Shown piece after piece: positions 22,954 to 31,591 of a DNA stretch of 53,781 nt (the stretch's first letter is position 1; each line of letters starts with the position of its first letter). The stretch comes from Paludibacteraceae bacterium (lineage in GTDB: Bacteria; Bacteroidota; Bacteroidia; Bacteroidales; Paludibacteraceae). Made by a program: the position numbers and the translations under genes. The notes under the pieces are model-generated. The model saw nothing but the letters and a program-made list of their open reading frames with translations. It searched no databases and was not told where the DNA came from. Where the stretch lies: assembly GCA_024401535.1 (NCBI GenBank), contig JAKSKX010000017.1, forward strand, positions 1 through 53,781, read 5' to 3'.

Positions 22954-25014
22954 ATGGCTAAAAGTATTGAGGAAAGAATTGAGGATATTGCAAAAAAACA
23001 GCTCGACAATTTTGGTGTGAAGTACCACATTAAAACGGACAACATAAACAGCGAGATTGACAATGCTCTGCAAAGTGCAAAGTCAAAGTCGGGAAATGAC
23101 GGAGGTAACTATCCCGACATCAAGTGTCTGATTCAGTTACCACAAAGTCAGAAGTTTGTTCCTGTAATGATAGAGGTTAAAGGAACAAAGGGAGATTTCG
23201 CAAAAATCGAAGATGGAGAGGTCGCCAATTATGACGATAACGGTAAGCCGCAGTACAATCATATCAAGAAGTATGCTGTAAATGGAGCTGTGCATTATTC
23301 CGAAGCTGTAGCAAAAATCACCAAGTCATATAGCGATGTTATAGCCATTGGATTCAACGGCTATGATGTATCTGGCAGTGATGAGCCTGTAACCGAAATG
23401 GGCGTGTATTATGTGAGTAAGACGAATATGTATTGTCCCAAAAAGGTTGGAGATTACAGTGATTTCTCTTTTTTGAAGGCAGAAAATGTTTCGATTTTAG
23501 AAGATAGACTTAACACAATACTACTTTCCGATGACGAGAAGGAACGCCAAACACGTGAGTTGGAGGACAGAATTGAAAATACACTTGTGGAACTAAACCA
23601 GGCTATGCGTGACCAAATGAGTGTGTCAGAACCAAAAGAACGCTTGAAACTTGTCTGTGCCCTGATTATGGCGGCTCTTGGTGTTGAGGGTAAAGTTCCA
23701 CCTCTTGAAATTGCGGACTTGAAGGGTTTGCAGACAGAGTCAAGCCATGATGGTGCTATTATATTGGGAAGGATTAAGGACTTTTTAAATGAAAAACACA
23801 TTCCACAGGAGAAACTCGCCAATATATACTCGCTTTATAAGATGATACTGAACAATTCGTTTTATTATAAAGTTAAAGACGGAGAAAGCACTATAAAGAA
23901 AGTATTTTTTTATGTAAAGGAGGAGATTATGCCTATCTTTACCATGGGAGAGGAGGTGCATATCGATTTTACAGGCAAGCTGCTTAATGTGTTGACAAGT
24001 TGGATTACGGAGCGTGCTAGCGATGATGAAAAGAACGATGTTGTGCTTACTCCACGTTATGTTACCGAACTTATGGCAAAGCTGTGCAAGGTGAACAAGG
24101 ACAGTTATGTTTGGGATTGGGCGACAGGTAGTGCAGGTTTTCTTGTATCTTCCATGAAACTGATGATTGACGATGCCAATAAAACAATACAAAGCGAAGA
24201 TGAGCGAAGGACGAAGATTGCAAGTATCAAGGTAAACCAGTTGCTTGGTATTGAGCTTAGACAAGATATATATGTTCTTGCTGTGCTTAACATGATTCTT
24301 ATGAAAGACGGTTCAAGCCATATCCTTAACAAGGACTCTTTGAAGGAATATGATGGTAGATATGAACAGGGGGCAAATAAAGACGAAGAGTTTCCTGCTG
24401 ATGTGTTCCTTCTAAACCCTCCATATTCGGCGGAAGGTAAAGGCTTTGTCTTTGTAGAAAAGGCTTTGAAAAGAATGAACAAAGGTCGTGCGGCTGTGAT
24501 TATTCAGGAAAATGCAGGTGGTGGTAAAGGCGATGGCTTTACGAAAAAGATTCTGGAACACAGCACATTGTTGGCTTCCATCCGTATGCCAATAGACTTG
24601 TTCATAGGCAAATCGAGTGTACAGACTGCAATCTATTTGTTCGAGGTAGGAACTCCGCACGATGAGGAAAATCTTGTTACATTTGTTGATTTTAGTAACG
24701 ATGGCTACGCCCGACAGAATCGCAAAAAGTCAAACTCAAAAGTGAATTTGAAAGATGTGGATCATGTGAAGGAACGCTATACTGAGTTGGTTGACATAGT
24801 GCTTAGTCGTAAAGCAAAGACAAGTTATTACACAGAAGCTAACGGACTTGTGGTGAAAGACTCAATTTCGCTCGAAGGCAACGATTGGACATTTAACCAG
24901 CATCGTAAGATTGACACTATGCCAACTGAGGCAGACTTCCGCAAGACTGTAGCTGACTATTTGAGTTGGAAACTTTCGACTATCATCAAGGAGGACTCTG
25001 AAAATTTTCAGTAA
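22954..25014 (+). CDS. BcgI-like fused restriction endonuclease / N6-adenine methyltransferase subunit
   Basis: A 686-residue protein. The N-terminal ~130 residues hold a PD-(D/E)XK-type core (YPDIK ... VMIEVKG). From about residue 340 it is an adenine-N6 methyltransferase like HsdM: motif I VWDWATGSAGFLV and catalytic motif NPPYS, preceded by DVVLTPRYVTELM. Cleavage and methylation in one chain plus a separate specificity protein directly downstream, with no hsdR gene, is the layout of BcgI-type (type IIB) systems, which cut on both sides of their site. Size fits BcgIA (about 640). It lies behind a structured inverted repeat and next to a toxin-like cassette. Confidence 0.82.
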   Translation: MAKSIEERIEDIAKKQLDNFGVKYHIKTDNINSEIDNALQSAKSKSGNDGGNYPDIKCLIQLPQSQKFVPVMIEVKGTKGDFAKIEDGEVANYDDNGKPQYNHIKKYAVNGAVHYSEAVAKITKSYSDVIAIGFNGYDVSGSDEPVTEMGVYYVSKTNMYCPKKVGDYSDFSFLKAENVSILEDRLNTILLSDDEKERQTRELEDRIENTLVELNQAMRDQMSVSEPKERLKLVCALIMAALGVEGKVPPLEIADLKGLQTESSHDGAIILGRIKDFLNEKHIPQEKLANIYSLYKMILNNSFYYKVKDGESTIKKVFFYVKEEIMPIFTMGEEVHIDFTGKLLNVLTSWITERASDDEKNDVVLTPRYVTELMAKLCKVNKDSYVWDWATGSAGFLVSSMKLMIDDANKTIQSEDERRTKIASIKVNQLLGIELRQDIYVLAVLNMILMKDGSSHILNKDSLKEYDGRYEQGANKDEEFPADVFLLNPPYSAEGKGFVFVEKALKRMNKGRAAVIIQENAGGGKGDGFTKKILEHSTLLASIRMPIDLFIGKSSVQTAIYLFEVGTPHDEENLVTFVDFSNDGYARQNRKKSNSKVNLKDVDHVKERYTELVDIVLSRKAKTSYYTEANGLVVKDSISLEGNDWTFNQHRKIDTMPTEADFRKTVADYLSWKLSTIIKEDSENFQ

Positions 25015-25022
25015 GCCCTCGT

Positions 25023-26129
25023 TTGTCAAAACTCAAAGAAGATTTTGAGGCAAGCGGGGGTGTTTGGAAAGAGTGGAAGATGGGTGATTTGTTTGTGTCT
25101 TCAAATGGGAATTTTGATATACAGCAAACACACATAAATGGTAAAGGCGATTATGTTGTTAGTTCTGGAGAACAGAATAATGGAATAATAGGGAAAACAG
25201 ATGTCGTAGCGTCAGTTTTTGATAAAAATACCATTACTGTGGATATGTTTGGTAATGTATTCTTCCGTGATTTTAGGTACAAAATGGTGACGCATGCTCG
25301 TGTGTTTAGTTTGAAATTCATAAGCGAAAAGTTTACAGAAAAATCAGCCAAATATGTAACATCTAATTTGTACTTTCTAAAAGAGAGTTTCAGTTATTCT
25401 AATATGGCAAGTTGGAATAAGATTGCAGACAAGATGGTTAAACTTCCAACATTCAAAGGCGAGCCATCCTATTCCTTTATGGAACAATACATCTCCTTAT
25501 TAGAAGAAGAAAAGATGCTTCAAGTAGATAAATTCCTTAAAGATTCAGGCTTGAATGATACCACACTTACCGCAGAAGAAACTGCAGCATTAGAAAAGTT
25601 TAGAAATGGAGAGGTGAAGTTTGAAGAGAGGAAGATTGGTGAGTTGTTTACATTAAAAGCAATCAAACAAGCAAAATCTCAATCTTTGATACCAGAAGAT
25701 TCTAATGGCGTACCCTATATCGTTCAGTCAACAAAAAATAATATGTATAAAATGCATGTTAATGAAAAATGGTTGATTGATAACGATGAATCACCTGTTG
25801 AAGGAAATGCGATAGTCCTAGGTGTTACATTGCCTGCAGTTTCGTATCAGCCTTATAAATTCGGTGCTAGTCAAGTAATTGTAGCTAGGGCAGATTTCCT
25901 CCAAGAACAAATAGGATTGTTTATAGTACCAATGTTAGAGAAACTTATGATACAATTTTCTTACTCGAAGAAACCAGGTATGCAGATATATAAAAATATG
26001 TTTCTATCATTTCCCATAAATGCATCCAACGAAATCGACTACACCTTCATGCAACATTTTATATCAGCACAGGAGAAGCTAATAATAAAAGGTGTGGTTA
26101 AGTATAAGGATGAGGTACTGAATTCATAA
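25023..26129 (+). CDS. Specificity (S) subunit of the BcgI-like system
   Basis: A 368-residue protein with two half-repeats, each an HsdS-type target recognition domain: one from WKEWKMGDLFVSSNGNFDI and one from EERKIGELFTLKAIKQA. Each is followed by a helical spacer (EQYISLLEEEKMLQ, MQHFISAQEKLI). It should direct the fused enzyme to a bipartite DNA site. The start is uncertain: the only good candidate is a TTG 8 bp after the previous stop; no ATG occurs until residue 20. The gene is more AT-rich than its neighbours, as is usual for recognition domains exchanged between strains. Confidence 0.82.
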   Translation: MSKLKEDFEASGGVWKEWKMGDLFVSSNGNFDIQQTHINGKGDYVVSSGEQNNGIIGKTDVVASVFDKNTITVDMFGNVFFRDFRYKMVTHARVFSLKFISEKFTEKSAKYVTSNLYFLKESFSYSNMASWNKIADKMVKLPTFKGEPSYSFMEQYISLLEEEKMLQVDKFLKDSGLNDTTLTAEETAALEKFRNGEVKFEERKIGELFTLKAIKQAKSQSLIPEDSNGVPYIVQSTKNNMYKMHVNEKWLIDNDESPVEGNAIVLGVTLPAVSYQPYKFGASQVIVARADFLQEQIGLFIVPMLEKLMIQFSYSKKPGMQIYKNMFLSFPINASNEIDYTFMQHFISAQEKLIIKGVVKYKDEVLNS

Positions 26130-26192
26130 TTGTGTTTGTATTTCATTTTTAAGTACAAATTCAGTACATCTCTAAAAAAATCCCATAAAACT

Positions 26193-26224
26193 TTTGCAGG
26201 TTGTAAAAAAAGTATTACTTTTGC
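26193..26224 (+). promoter_or_regulatory. Promoter of rimP-nusA
   Basis: TTTG (26193-26196), 19 bp, TACTTTTGC (26216-26224): full consensus match, about 59 bp before the rimP start. Confidence 0.85.
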
Positions 26225-26282
26225 ATCGATGGTGTTGAGGAGGGCGTTAAGTTCTCCTCTTACTTTTATAAAAAGTTTGCTG

Positions 26283-26750
26283 ATGATAGACAAAATTGAA
26301 CTTACAAAAGTAGTTGAGGAGTATATCTCTGACAAGGAAATGTTCCTGGTAGATATTACAGTCAGTCCGGATAATGAAATAGTTGTGTCAGTGGATAGCG
26401 ACAATGCTATTGACATTGATTCATGCATCGCCTTGACACGACATATCGAGAGCATTTTCGACAGAGATGTTGAGGATTATGAACTTGAAGTAGGTTCTGC
26501 CGGATTAAGTTCTCCGTTCAAGGTTCTTCGCCAGTACAAGAAGTACGAAGGACAGGAGGTCGAGGTGCTTTCCAAGGCAGGCGAAAAGCTTACAGGAGTC
26601 TTGGCAGATGTGAACGATGCCAACTTTACTGTGGTTACAGTTCAGAAAATCAAGCCCGAGGGCAGCAAACGAAAGGTGGAAGTTGAGGTTAAGAAGACTT
26701 TTGCCTATGATGAAGTGAAATATACAAAGTACGCAATAAATTTTAAGTAA
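26283..26750 (+). CDS. rimP: Ribosome maturation factor RimP
   Basis: A 155-residue RimP needed for 30S subunit maturation. Homology begins MIDKIELTKVVEEYISDKEMFLVDI; an open frame extends 51 codons upstream but crosses the promoter, so the ATG at 26283 is chosen. The features ELEVGSAGLSSPFKVLRQYKKYEG and the C-terminal Sm-like domain (GVLADVNDANFTV) are typical. First gene of the conserved rimP-nusA-infB cluster. Confidence 0.93.
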   Translation: MIDKIELTKVVEEYISDKEMFLVDITVSPDNEIVVSVDSDNAIDIDSCIALTRHIESIFDRDVEDYELEVGSAGLSSPFKVLRQYKKYEGQEVEVLSKAGEKLTGVLADVNDANFTVVTVQKIKPEGSKRKVEVEVKKTFAYDEVKYTKYAINFK

Positions 26751-26763
26751 TTATAGAGTTGCT

Positions 26764-28056
26764 ATGGCAAAGAAAGAGGAGATAAGCTTGATAGATTCTT
26801 TTGCTGAGTTCAAGGAGTCAAAGAGCATTGACCGTGACACTATGGTAAGTGTGATCGAGGAGTCGCTAAGAAAGGCGATTGCAAGCACTTACGGTTCAGA
26901 TGAGAACTACAATGTAACTATCAATCCAGAGAAGGGTGACTTCGAGATTACACACAAGCGTGTAATTGTTGACGACGGTATGGTTGACAACGAGGATTCA
27001 CAGGTTTCTTTGGCTGACGCTCGCAAGATTGACCCTACTTATGTTGTAGGCGAAGAGCTGTACGAGAAGGTGGATTTCACTAAGTTCGGCCGCCGCGCTG
27101 TGTTGAACTTGCGCCAGACTCTAGCATCCAAGATTCTTGAGCTTCAGAAGGATGCACTTTATAACAAGTATAAGGATAAGATCGGTAAGATAGTTTCGGG
27201 TGAGGTCTATAAGAGCTGGAAGCGTGAGCTTATGCTAGCTGATGAGGAGGACAACGAAATGATTCTTCCAAAGAACGAGCAGATACCATCAGAGAACTTC
27301 CGCGAGGGTGACCATATTCGCGCTGTCGTTGCTAAGGTAGATAACGAGAACGGTAAGCCTAAGATTATTCTTTCACGTACAGCCGACTTGTTCCTTAAGA
27401 GATTGTTCGAGGAGGATATTCCGGAAATCGCTGACGGTCTAATCACTATCAAGGCAATCGCTCGTATCCCTGGCGAAAGAGCAAAGGTTGCAGTAGAGAG
27501 CTATGACGACAAGATTGACCCAGTAGGTGCTTGTGTAGGTATGGGCGGTTCTCGTATTCGTGGAATTGTCAAGGAGTTGAAGAACGAGAACATCGACGTA
27601 ATCTCTTACACTCAGAACACAGCGTTGTTCATTCAGCGTGCTCTTGCCCCTGCTCGTATCAATTCCATCCAGCTATATGATGATGTAGATAGAGACGGAA
27701 ACAAGAAGATCAAGGCTTCTGTTTACTTGAATCCTGAGGAGGTTTCTTTGGCTATCGGTAAGAATGGTATGAACATCAAGCTTGCAGGTATGATTACAGG
27801 CTGCGAAATCGAGGTTTACAGAGATGTCGATAACGGTGACGCAGACTACGCTGACGGAGACATCTACCTTGACGAGTTCAACGACGAAATCGACCAGTGG
27901 GTTATCGACGAGTTCAAGAAGGCAGGCTACGATACTGCGCTTAGCGTCTTGAACGACCCTCGCGAGCAGTTGATAGAGCGTACAGATCTTGAGGAAGAGA
28001 CAATCGACCATGTCATCAGCGTATTGAAGACAGAGTTCGAGGACACTGAGGCATAA
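26764..28056 (+). CDS. nusA: Transcription elongation/termination factor NusA
   Basis: A 430-residue NusA that binds RNA polymerase and RNA during pausing, termination and antitermination. Domains in order: N-terminal polymerase-binding domain (1-130), S1 domain (about 135-205), KH1 with GACVGMGGSRIRGIVKEL and KH2 with LAIGKNGMNIKLA (to about 350). The C-terminal tail is acidic (DEFNDEIDQWVIDEFKKAG), a short helical extension rather than the two full acidic repeats of E. coli. It follows rimP by 13 bp. Confidence 0.96.
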   Translation: MAKKEEISLIDSFAEFKESKSIDRDTMVSVIEESLRKAIASTYGSDENYNVTINPEKGDFEITHKRVIVDDGMVDNEDSQVSLADARKIDPTYVVGEELYEKVDFTKFGRRAVLNLRQTLASKILELQKDALYNKYKDKIGKIVSGEVYKSWKRELMLADEEDNEMILPKNEQIPSENFREGDHIRAVVAKVDNENGKPKIILSRTADLFLKRLFEEDIPEIADGLITIKAIARIPGERAKVAVESYDDKIDPVGACVGMGGSRIRGIVKELKNENIDVISYTQNTALFIQRALAPARINSIQLYDDVDRDGNKKIKASVYLNPEEVSLAIGKNGMNIKLAGMITGCEIEVYRDVDNGDADYADGDIYLDEFNDEIDQWVIDEFKKAGYDTALSVLNDPREQLIERTDLEEETIDHVISVLKTEFEDTEA

Positions 28057-28065
28057 TACCTATAG

Positions 28066-28105
28066 AGACGGTGTGCTTTGCACCGTCTTTATCTAGTTTT
28101 TTTGT
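28066..28105 (+). terminator. Terminator after nusA
   Basis: AGACGGTG (28066-28073) pairs with CACCGTCT (28081-28088); T residues follow, with a second T-run at 28098-28103. It suggests infB is partly uncoupled from rimP-nusA. Confidence 0.8.
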
Positions 28106-28129
28106 CTTATGAAATCTTTTATAGTTTAG

Positions 28130-28170
28130 CTTAGTGCTGTTTCTACCTTTTTATACAGCATACGGCTAAG
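28130..28170 (+). other. Hairpin in the infB leader
   Basis: CTTAG-TGCTGT (28130-28140) with ACAGCA-tacgg-CTAAG (28155-28170): 6 + 5 bp with a 5-nt bulge, loop of 14 nt. It lies about 50 bp before infB; role unknown. Confidence 0.5.
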
Positions 28171-28221
28171 GTAAGTGTAGTGTGCTATTTATTTAAAGAG
28201 TAGAATTTTTTATATTATTAT

Positions 28222-30873
28222 ATGTCGAGATTAGGAAGTTTAAGTGAAGAATTAAATATTAGCGCCCAGACAGCAGCCGATTTCTTGAGAAAGAAAGGGT
28301 TTCAGGATGTCGCCGGCGATATGAATTTTAGAATTTCTGACGAGCAGGAGAAGCTTCTTCGCCAAGAGTTCGAGAAGGACAAGCAGAAGAAGGCCGGTGT
28401 CGAGGAAATGGCTAAAAACAACAAAAAAAAGGAGAAGAAGCCTACATTGGTAGCTGATGAGATCAAGACAACTGCACCTCAGTTGAATGGCCCTAAGATT
28501 GTCGGTAACATTAACGACACTAAGCCGTCTCAGTCCCAGCAGCCTGTGGCTACATCAGCAACTCAGCCAGTTGCCGATTCTACTGATGTGTTCCGTCTTG
28601 GCCAGACTCAGCAGGTGTCAGGCCCTAAGGTGGTTGGTACTATCGACCTTGCTTCTATTAACTCGCAGACTCGTCCTAAGAAGAAGAGTAAGGAGGAGAT
28701 AAGAAAAGAGCAGCAGGCTAAGCGTAACAATAACAACAATCATTCTGGCAACGGTGGAAATCGTCAGGCCGGTGACAACCTTGAAGGTGGTCAGAAGAAG
28801 CAGCGTAACCGTATTCAGAATCGTGAGAGGGTTGATGTCGAGGACTTCAACAGAAAAAACAATGACGGCGGAAACGGAAAGAACAACCGCAACAACAATA
28901 ACAACAGCGAAGGTGGTGGAAAGAAGAAGAACAAGGACTTCAAGAAATCACCAAAGCAGGAAATCTCTGACGAAGACGTACAGAAGCAGATCAAGGATAC
29001 TCTTGCTCGCTTGACTTCGAACAAGAACCAGAACAAGAGCGGTGCCAAGCATCGTCATGACAAGCGTGAGGCTATTCGCCAGCGTAATGAGGAACAGGAG
29101 GCTCTTGAGGCACAGGACAAGAACAAGCTCAAGATTACAGAGTTTGTGACTGTCAGCGAGCTTGCCACAATGATGAACGTAAGCATTACTGAGGTCATCA
29201 CTACTTGTATGAATTTCGGCCTTATGGTGTCTATCAACCAGAGACTTGATGCCGAGACTATCAATATCGTTGCCGAGGAGTTCGGTTTCGAGACAGAGTA
29301 CGTGTCAGCTGAAGTTAGCGAAGCCATTCAGGAAGAGGTTGACAAAGAGGAGGATTTGGTTTCTCGTCCGCCTATCGTAACTGTGATGGGACACGTTGAC
29401 CACGGTAAGACTTCATTGCTTGACTACATCCGCCAGACTAACGTAATCGCCGGTGAGGCAGGAGGTATCACTCAGCATATCGGTGCATACAACGTAACGC
29501 TAAAGAGCGGTCAGCAGATTACATTCCTTGATACTCCAGGTCACGAGGCATTTACTGCCATGCGTGCTCGTGGTGCCAAGGTTACAGATATCGCTATCAT
29601 CATCGTAGCAGCCGATGATGACGTCATGCCACAGACAAAGGAGGCTATCAACCACGCAAGTATTGCCGGTGTGCCTATTGTCTTTGCAATTAACAAGATT
29701 GATAAGCCAACTGCAAATCCAGACAAGATTAAGGAGGCTCTTTCTAACATGAACTACTTGGTTGAGGAATGGGGCGGTAAGTACCAGTCACAGGACATCG
29801 CAGCCAAGAAGGGTATCGGTGTAGAGGAATTGATGGAGAAGGTGCTTCTTGAGGCCGAGATGCTTCAGTTGAAGGCAAATCCAAACCGTAAGGCTACAGG
29901 TTCAATCATCGAGAGCCAGTTGGACAAAGGTCGTGGTTATGTCGCAACAGTGTTGGTAAGCAACGGAACACTTCGTGTAGGTGATGTGGTTCTTGCTGGT
30001 ACTCACTTTGGTAGAATCAAGGCTATGTTCAACGAGCGTAACCAGAGAATCAAGGAGGCTAAGCCTTCTGAACCAGCTCTAATTCTTGGTTTGGACGGAG
30101 CTCCTCAGGCTGGAGACAGCTTCAATGTAATGTCCTCTGAGCAGGAGGCTCGTGAGGTTGCCAACAAGCGTGAGCAGCTACAGCGTGAGCAGGGTCTTCG
30201 TACAGGTAACGGTATCATTACTCTTGACGAGATTGCCCGTCGTCGTGCTTTGGGTAACTTCCAGGAGATGAACATCATCGTTAAGGGTGATGTGGACGGA
30301 TCTGTTGAGGCTTTGTCAGACTCATTGCAGAATCTTTCTACTGAGCAGTTCCAGATCAATGTTATCCATAAGGCTGTCGGTCAGATTTCCGAGACAGATA
30401 TCATGCTAGCGTCTGCATCAAATGCCATCATCATTGGATTCCAGGTACGTCCTTCGCAGTCAGCCCGAAAGCTTGCTGAGAAAGAGGGTGTCGATATCAG
30501 ACTTCACTCTATTATTTATGACGCAATCGAGCAGTTGAAGGATGCCATGGCCGGTATGTTGGCTCCGGAGTTGAAGGAGCAGGTTACTGGTACAGCCGAG
30601 GTTTTGGAGGTGTTCAAGATCGGAAAGGTTGGTACAATTGCTGGTTGTATGGTGCGTGACGGTAAGATCAAGAGAAGCAACAAGGTACGTTTGATTCGCG
30701 ACGGTATTGTTGTGTTCACAGGTGACCTTGCTTCACTAAAGAGATACAAGGACGATGTTAAGGAGGTTTCAAACGGATTCGATTGTGGTATCGGTCTTGC
30801 CGGATACAATGAAATCCAGGTTGGCGATATGATTGAAGGATTTGAAACTATTGAGGTTGCCCGCAAACTTTAA
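28222..30873 (+). CDS. infB: Translation initiation factor IF-2
   Basis: An 883-residue IF-2 that places fMet-tRNA on the 30S subunit and drives subunit joining with GTP. N-terminal helix-turn domain ([16 protein letters not shown]), a long lysine/asparagine/glutamine-rich linker with low-complexity stretches (about 60-270), then an IF2_N domain and the G domain: [11 protein letters not shown] at about 390, [12 protein letters not shown]. Domains II-IV follow, ending [23 protein letters not shown]. Length is usual for Bacteroidetes, whose linker is long. Confidence 0.97.
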   Translation: MSRLGSLSEELNISAQTAADFLRKKGFQDVAGDMNFRISDEQEKLLRQEFEKDKQKKAGVEEMAKNNKKKEKKPTLVADEIKTTAPQLNGPKIVGNINDTKPSQSQQPVATSATQPVADSTDVFRLGQTQQVSGPKVVGTIDLASINSQTRPKKKSKEEIRKEQQAKRNNNNNHSGNGGNRQAGDNLEGGQKKQRNRIQNRERVDVEDFNRKNNDGGNGKNNRNNNNNSEGGGKKKNKDFKKSPKQEISDEDVQKQIKDTLARLTSNKNQNKSGAKHRHDKREAIRQRNEEQEALEAQDKNKLKITEFVTVSELATMMNVSITEVITTCMNFGLMVSINQRLDAETINIVAEEFGFETEYVSAEVSEAIQEEVDKEEDLVSRPPIVTVMGHVDHGKTSLLDYIRQTNVIAGEAGGITQHIGAYNVTLKSGQQITFLDTPGHEAFTAMRARGAKVTDIAIIIVAADDDVMPQTKEAINHASIAGVPIVFAINKIDKPTANPDKIKEALSNMNYLVEEWGGKYQSQDIAAKKGIGVEELMEKVLLEAEMLQLKANPNRKATGSIIESQLDKGRGYVATVLVSNGTLRVGDVVLAGTHFGRIKAMFNERNQRIKEAKPSEPALILGLDGAPQAGDSFNVMSSEQEAREVANKREQLQREQGLRTGNGIITLDEIARRRALGNFQEMNIIVKGDVDGSVEALSDSLQNLSTEQFQINVIHKAVGQISETDIMLASASNAIIIGFQVRPSQSARKLAEKEGVDIRLHSIIYDAIEQLKDAMAGMLAPELKEQVTGTAEVLEVFKIGKVGTIAGCMVRDGKIKRSNKVRLIRDGIVVFTGDLASLKRYKDDVKEVSNGFDCGIGLAGYNEIQVGDMIEGFETIEVARKL

Positions 30874-30896
30874 TAATCGTAGAGTACTATAAAAAA

Positions 30897-30936
30897 TTAA
30901 GAATTGGGTACTATTGCCCGATTCTTAGTTTTTTTA
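30897..30936 (+). terminator. infB terminator
   Basis: TTAAGAATTGGG (30897-30908) pairs with CCCGATTCTTAG (30917-30928), two G-U pairs, then eight T residues. Confidence 0.88.
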
Positions 30937-30987
30937 TATATGCAATTTATTTTCTTCCGGACTTATAACTTTTAATTTCACAATAAA

Positions 30988-31515
30988 GTGAATTGGGTAG
31001 ATTTTCTGATTCTTTTGCTTGTGGTTGCAGGAATGGTCAGAGGTTTCTCGAAAGGTGTCATTTTTGAGCTTTCAGGCCTTGTGGGCCTTGTCTTTGCAGT
31101 TTATATTTCAAGGTACCACAGCACTCCATTTGCAGAGTTCATTCACGAATTTTTTAATGTAGGCAACGAGTATTGCCCGGCACTTGGTATGGTGATGGCA
31201 TTCATTGTATCGCTGATTGTTGTCAAAGGGCTGGCTATGCTTATGGTTAAACTGATTAAAGCTGTAAGTTTAGGATGGCTGAACAGCCTTTTGGGTGCGT
31301 TGATTTCGGCATTAAAGTATGCTTTGGTGATAAGTATTGTGATGAATGTCTTGGGACCGATAAACGCGAGGTTGAATGTCTTGGACAAGCATCATTCCGA
31401 GGATTCTGTGCTTTGTAGCCCTGTAATGAGCCTTGCACCGTCTATTCTTCCATTGCTTAACCTCAACGAACTTTTCAATCTTCCAAAGAATATTGAGGAT
31501 TCAATGAACGAGTGA
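30988..31515 (+). CDS. CvpA family membrane protein
   Basis: A 175-residue inner-membrane protein with four hydrophobic segments, starting at GTG (no suitable ATG nearby). MNWVDFLILLLVVAGMVRGFSKG and the glycine-rich first helices are the CvpA pattern. CvpA is linked to colicin V production in E. coli and to envelope stress tolerance elsewhere; its molecular role is not known. Its position after infB is conserved in many Bacteroidetes genomes, from memory. Confidence 0.85.
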   Translation: MNWVDFLILLLVVAGMVRGFSKGVIFELSGLVGLVFAVYISRYHSTPFAEFIHEFFNVGNEYCPALGMVMAFIVSLIVVKGLAMLMVKLIKAVSLGWLNSLLGALISALKYALVISIVMNVLGPINARLNVLDKHHSEDSVLCSPVMSLAPSILPLLNLNELFNLPKNIEDSMNE

Positions 31516-31535
31516 AAACATTTATAAAAGTAGAT

Positions 31536-31578
31536 AACAAGAAAAGAGAGCAGTTTGCAACTGCTCTCTTTTCTTGTT
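31536..31578. terminator. Bidirectional terminator between cvpA and the glycoside hydrolase gene
   Basis: A perfect 20-bp stem (31536-31555 with 31559-31578) around TGC. It serves both convergent genes. Confidence 0.93.
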
Positions 31579-31591
31579 TAGTGGGGTAAAC

